A program made the position numbers and the translations under genes. 18,138 nucleotides of DNA from Bacteroidales bacterium (GTDB lineage Bacteria; Bacteroidota; Bacteroidia; Bacteroidales; Dysgonomonadaceae), in the NCBI GenBank assembly GCA_012798745.1, contig JAAZMQ010000190.1, forward strand, positions 1-18,138. Reading direction: 5' to 3'. The first letter of the stretch is position 1; each line of letters opens with the position of its first letter. Shown piece after piece: positions 14,588 to 18,138 of this stretch. The notes beneath the pieces were generated by a model. It worked only from the letters and a program-made list of their open reading frames with translations, searched no databases and was not told the origin of the DNA.

Positions 14588-16753
14588 ATGAAAAAATTAC
14601 GACAATTATTACTTGTACTCCTTGCAGGTTTTTACCTTGTTTTTCCACCTACCCTCTATGCACAACACAATGAGCAGTTAACTCTGGAAGAATTGATCCC
14701 GGGCGGAAAAAACTTTTATCGCTTCTATCCAAAAATTCCGGTTGAATATCAATGGTATGGTGACAACCTCATTGCATTAAAAAGCGATTCGGCATGGATA
14801 ATTAAAAATCCCGAAAAACCTTTCGAAACGCAACTCTTTTTCACTTACAAAGATATTCAAAACACCTTATCCGAAAAAACTCAAACCGTTTACGACGTTA
14901 TATTCGCTAAAAACAACTATCCTTTAGTTCGATTTTATACCTCAAGAGGAATCGGTATTTATCATCCTATAGAAAAACAGTGCAAAAGTTTTTTTACCTT
15001 ACCCCCACAGAGCAAAAATCATGAACTTTCACCCGATAATGCTTTTCTGGCATACACGAAAGGAAATAACCTGTATCTGCTAAATAATAACAGAGAAGAA
15101 ACCAAAATTACTCAAGATGAAAACAAAAATATCGTCAGTGGTCAGGCAGTTCACCGCAACGAATTTGGTATAACAAAGGGTATATTTTGGTCTCCAAATG
15201 GCAAAAAACTAGCATTCTATCGCATGAACGAAACCACTGTAACCGATTATCCGCTGGTTGATATTTCGGCTCGTGCAGCTCAACTCAAAACTATCAAATA
15301 TCCCATGGCAGGAATGACAAGTCACGAAGTTACTATTGGAATTTTCGATACGACGACTCAAGAAACCGTATATCTAAAAACAGGATCGCCAAAAGACAAA
15401 TATCTCACCAACATCGCGTGGAATCCGGATGGAAAATCCATTTACGTTGCCGAACTCAATCGAGAACAAAATCATATGAAGCTTATCCAATACGATGCTA
15501 TTTCAGGAAATCGAATCAAAATATTGTTCGAAGAAACACATCCCAAATACGTTGAACCCCTTTCTCCCATTCTTTTTGTTCCAGACAATTCCGATCGTTT
15601 TGTTCAGCAAAGCAGAAAAGACGGGTATAATCATCTTTATCTTTACGACTCCTCGGGGAAACGCTTAAAGCAGCTTACTTCAGGTGCATGGGAAGTAACC
15701 GAAGTATTTGGATTCGACGAAAAAGGCCGACATTTTTTCTTTGCCTCCACACAACCTTCCCCTTTGGAACGACATATCTACAGCGTAGATCTGAAAAACA
15801 GTAAAATCAGTCGTTATACTCCCACCCCCGGAATCCATACTATAACGCTGAGTAGATCAGGAAAATATTTTACGGACCAGTACTCGGCACATGACAATCC
15901 GGGAAAAATTGATCTTTTGAATACCCAAAACAAAAAAACCATAAATCTTTCCTCTGCTACCAATCCATTTGCAGATTACGACATGCCTTCGGTGGAACAG
16001 GGATCACTAAAAGCAGCAGACGACAAAACCGATTTGTATTATCGGTTAGTTAAACCGACAGATTTTAATCCCACAAAAAAATATCCTGCAATCATATATG
16101 TATATGGTGGACCTCATTCGCAATTGGTCAGTAACCGCTGGCGGTTCGGTTCAGATGGATGGGAAACCTATATGGCTCAAAAGGGATATATGATATTTGT
16201 GATGGACAATCGCGGTACATCCTATCGGGGAGCCGATTTCGAAAATATTACCCATCGATATCTGGGTGTGGAAGAGACAAAAGACCACATGAAAGGAGTG
16301 GAATTTCTCTGCGCCCTTCCTTATGTGGACAAAAATCGGCTGGGTATTTATGGTTGGAGTTTCGGAGGCTTTATGTCCATCAACATGCTACTACGGCATC
16401 CCGATACTTTTAAAGCCGGAGTAGCAGGAGGACCGGTTACCGATTGGAGATACTACGAAATAATGTATGGCGAAAGATATATGGATACACCGGAAGAAAA
16501 TCCGGAAGGATATGAAGAATCAAGTTTGCTCAATAAAGCAGACAAACTAAAATCGAGATTGCTTATTATTCATGGTGACCAAGATCCGATAGTAGTATGG
16601 CAACATAGCCTGCAATTTTTGAACTGCTGCATCAAAGCCGGTACCCATCCCGATTATTTTATTTATCCCGGACATGGACATAATGTAATAGGGCATGACC
16701 GCGTTCATTTGCACGAACATATTACATACTATTTCGACGATCATATGAAATAA
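14588..16753 (+). CDS. ptpA: Prolyl tripeptidyl peptidase A (S9 family serine peptidase)
   Basis: Releases Xaa-Xaa-Pro tripeptides from peptide N-termini; expected in the periplasm or cell envelope after export. The 721-residue product has a signal peptide (about 1-25, cleavage near LYAQ). A DPP-IV-type beta-propeller follows (about 40-470), then an alpha/beta-hydrolase domain. The nucleophile is Ser591 in GWSFGG, the acid Asp666 in HGDQDP, and His698 in GHGHNVIG. Counting from memory of the P. gingivalis enzyme (Ser603, Asp678, His710), all three are offset by exactly 12. Its substrate-amino-group ligands Glu205 and Glu636 correspond to Glu192 (HRNEFG) and Glu624 (YYEIMYGERY). True DPP-IV has a Glu-Glu pair where this protein has Asn-Glu. 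Length also fits (PtpA is about 732). A role in proline-rich peptide use is inferred. Confidence 0.88.
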   Translation: MKKLRQLLLVLLAGFYLVFPPTLYAQHNEQLTLEELIPGGKNFYRFYPKIPVEYQWYGDNLIALKSDSAWIIKNPEKPFETQLFFTYKDIQNTLSEKTQTVYDVIFAKNNYPLVRFYTSRGIGIYHPIEKQCKSFFTLPPQSKNHELSPDNAFLAYTKGNNLYLLNNNREETKITQDENKNIVSGQAVHRNEFGITKGIFWSPNGKKLAFYRMNETTVTDYPLVDISARAAQLKTIKYPMAGMTSHEVTIGIFDTTTQETVYLKTGSPKDKYLTNIAWNPDGKSIYVAELNREQNHMKLIQYDAISGNRIKILFEETHPKYVEPLSPILFVPDNSDRFVQQSRKDGYNHLYLYDSSGKRLKQLTSGAWEVTEVFGFDEKGRHFFFASTQPSPLERHIYSVDLKNSKISRYTPTPGIHTITLSRSGKYFTDQYSAHDNPGKIDLLNTQNKKTINLSSATNPFADYDMPSVEQGSLKAADDKTDLYYRLVKPTDFNPTKKYPAIIYVYGGPHSQLVSNRWRFGSDGWETYMAQKGYMIFVMDNRGTSYRGADFENITHRYLGVEETKDHMKGVEFLCALPYVDKNRLGIYGWSFGGFMSINMLLRHPDTFKAGVAGGPVTDWRYYEIMYGERYMDTPEENPEGYEESSLLNKADKLKSRLLIIHGDQDPIVVWQHSLQFLNCCIKAGTHPDYFIYPGHGHNVIGHDRVHLHEHITYYFDDHMK

Positions 16754-16759
16754 GAAATT

Positions 16760-16800
16760 CCAATCCCGGTATTTTAAAAACGCATTAACCGGTCATTTGG
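16760..16800 (+). terminator. Weak imperfect hairpin after ptpA
   Basis: CCGGT (16766-16770) pairs with ACCGG (16788-16792), with further imperfect pairing of CCAAT and ATTTGG outside. There is no T-run after it, so termination is uncertain. It lies just before the -7 box of the next gene. Confidence 0.25.
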
Positions 16801-16810
16801 CAATTATAAT

Positions 16811-16818
16811 TATCTTTG
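16811..16818 (+). promoter_or_regulatory. -7 box (TATCTTTG) of the MBL-fold hydrolase gene
   Basis: TATCTTTG is a full TAnnTTTG match only 8 bases before the ATG at 16827. If used, transcription would start at or within a few bases of the initiation codon. A TTTG at 16796-16799 is present, but the 11-base gap is too short for a standard -33. Confidence 0.45.
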
Positions 16819-16826
16819 CGTTAATT

Positions 16827-17651
16827 ATGCAACAAGAACTTTTCCCTTCGGAACAATTTACTTTTTTCAGCTTGGGTAGCGGTAGCTCTGGAAATTGTTA
16901 TTATCTGGGCAACAGTCGTTACGGAATACTGATTGATGCGGGCATAGGACCTCGAATAACCAAAAAACGGCTTGCCGAATACGGTATCGATTTTTCCTCC
17001 ATATATGCCGTTCTAATTACTCATGATCATTACGATCATATCAAATCGGTAGGTTATCTGGGCGAAAAACACCATATCCCTGTTTATGCTACCCGACAGG
17101 TACATCAAGGTATTGCCAATTCTTCGCTTACAAAAAGCCGACTGAACAGTTCTAAACGATACATCGAAAAAGGAATGCCTTTCCAAATTGAAGATTTCAA
17201 AATTACTGCTTTTGATGTTCCCCACGATAGCATCGACAATGCGGGATATTTTTTCGAGTTCAATGAGCATACGCTTACATTAGCAACCGATGTAGGTACT
17301 ATCACAGACGAAGTAGCACATTACATTTGTAAAGCCAACCATCTGATCATTGAAAGTAATTACGATGAAGATATGCTCAAAAATGGCCGTTACCCCTATC
17401 CCCTAAAACAACGCATTACATCCGGCTCAGGCCATCTGAGCAACCGACAAACAGCCGAATTTCTGGCTGCCAACTATTCATCGAAACTCCGTAACATATG
17501 GCTTTGCCATCTCAGCGGCAATAACAACCATCCCGAGCTGGCTTACCAAACGGTAGAAAAACAACTTACACAAAAAGGCATTAAAGTGGGAACAGAAGTA
17601 TCGCTCCAGGTATTGAAAAGAAATACATTATCTTTAAAAACCAACTTCTAA
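16827..17651 (+). CDS. MBL-fold metallo-hydrolase, YycJ/WalJ family
   Basis: A cytoplasmic metallo-beta-lactamase-fold protein of 274 residues, the usual size for the YycJ/WalJ group, whose members have been linked to exonuclease activity and DNA/cell-wall-related phenotypes in Gram-positives. The N-terminus carries the family opening FFSLGSGSSGNCYYL (13-27). The metal motif HxHxDH is THDHYDH (His66, His68, Asp70, His71). Further ligand blocks are LATDVGTI, IIESNYDEDML and SGHLSNRQTAEFL in the second half. The start is the ATG at 16827. The frame opens at a TTG at 16797, but that overlaps the predicted -7 box and adds only a hydrophobic stub. It is followed after 12 bases by a glycosyltransferase gene, probably as one operon. 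Substrate is not determinable. Confidence 0.9.
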   Translation: MQQELFPSEQFTFFSLGSGSSGNCYYLGNSRYGILIDAGIGPRITKKRLAEYGIDFSSIYAVLITHDHYDHIKSVGYLGEKHHIPVYATRQVHQGIANSSLTKSRLNSSKRYIEKGMPFQIEDFKITAFDVPHDSIDNAGYFFEFNEHTLTLATDVGTITDEVAHYICKANHLIIESNYDEDMLKNGRYPYPLKQRITSGSGHLSNRQTAEFLAANYSSKLRNIWLCHLSGNNNHPELAYQTVEKQLTQKGIKVGTEVSLQVLKRNTLSLKTNF

Positions 17652-17663
17652 ACTTGTTTCGTT

Positions 17664-18138
17664 ATGATGACTGCCCCTGTTCTCTTGTTTACCTACAACC
17701 GTCCTGCCCATACCAGACAAACGCTGGATGCGTTACTGAAAAACCCGCTGAGCAAAGAAAGTACGCTTTTTGTTTTTTCGGACGGATATAAAAACGAGAC
17801 AGACTGTCAACAAGTTGAAGAAGTACGAAGCATCATCCGATCCATTGACGGATTTAAAGACATCCGAATCCGGGAAAATTCCGAAAACAAAGGATTAGCT
17901 GCTAACATTACAGAGGGTGTAACACGTATCGTCAACGAATATGGGAAAGTGATTGTTCTGGAAGATGATCTGATTACTTCTCCTTTCTTCCTAACCTTTA
18001 TGAACGATGTCTTGAATAAATTTGAAAAGGAAGAAAAAATCGGACATGTACATGGCTATTGCTATCCTAATCTAGGACTTCCGGATCTTTTTTTAATTAA
18101 ATGGACTGGCAGCTGGGGATGGGGAACATGGGAAAGAG
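17664..18138 (+). CDS. Glycosyltransferase, GT-A fold (partial, right edge)
   Basis: Open to the end of the window: 158 complete codons are visible, with no stop. The product begins MMTAPVLLFTYNRPAHTRQT, the nucleotide-sugar-binding opening of GT2-type or GNT-I-like glycosyltransferases. It continues with VFSDGYKNE near 37-45 and a probable metal/nucleotide-binding acidic triplet Glu100-Asp101-Asp102 in VIVLEDDLITSPFFL. An aromatic-rich segment KWTGSWGWGTWE lies near the edge, where such enzymes carry acceptor and catalytic residues. No signal peptide or membrane helix is seen in the part present. It follows the MBL-fold gene by 12 bases and probably shares its transcript. The donor and acceptor sugars cannot be told. 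The start may be either of the two adjacent ATG codons (17664 or 17667). Confidence 0.85.
   Translation, partial: MMTAPVLLFTYNRPAHTRQTLDALLKNPLSKESTLFVFSDGYKNETDCQQVEEVRSIIRSIDGFKDIRIRENSENKGLAANITEGVTRIVNEYGKVIVLEDDLITSPFFLTFMNDVLNKFEKEEKIGHVHGYCYPNLGLPDLFLIKWTGSWGWGTWER

Noticed and set aside
16797..16826. Upstream extension of the MBL-fold hydrolase
   Set aside because: It begins at TTG, runs through the predicted -7 box, and adds a hydrophobic stub foreign to the family.

Overview
The window looks like a chromosomal segment from a member of the Bacteroidales, most likely a Dysgonomonas/Proteiniphilum/Porphyromonas-type genus. The grounds are a five-gene SusC/SusD locus, lipoproteins with BACON, DUF1735-like and DUF4251 domains, a PtpA-type peptidase, and several promoter -7 boxes of the Bacteroidetes form TAnnTTTG. 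The genus is inference only. I see no insertion sequence, integrase, CRISPR array or rRNA.

Layout. Left edge: purN (+) behind a possible leader hairpin, facing a strong bidirectional terminator at 811-848. 879-10431 (-): one operon in the order IPT/NHL surface lipoprotein, SusC-like TonB-dependent transporter, SusD-like lipoprotein, DUF1735-like lipoprotein, and a BACON/FN3/discoidin lipoprotein. It should bind and import a glycan or other ligand, but it carries no glycoside hydrolase, sigma/anti-sigma pair or hybrid two-component regulator inside this window. 10432-11369: a 938-base AT-rich spacer. It holds a short cysteine-rich reading frame just upstream of the operon (10474-10608), a 17-bp near-perfect direct repeat, a 16-bp inverted repeat, two minus-strand -7 boxes and a doubtful 60-codon ORF. 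11370-11451 (+): tRNA-Leu(UAG), separated from the convergent DUF4251 lipoprotein gene by a shared hairpin. 12057-14378 (-): a multi-pass membrane protein (DUF6427-like) directly after purD. 14588-16753 (+): a secreted S9 peptidase matching prolyl tripeptidyl peptidase A. 16827-17651 (+): a YycJ/WalJ-type metallo-beta-lactamase-fold hydrolase, followed after 12 bases by a glycosyltransferase cut off by the window edge.

How they work together. purD and purN encode steps 2 and 3 of de novo purine synthesis, but they are about 12 kb apart and in different operons. The SusCD block is a nutrient-acquisition unit whose five proteins are all expected in the outer membrane or on the cell surface. The most unusual part of the window is the regulatory/leader region of that block, with its cysteine-rich mini-ORF and repeat pair.
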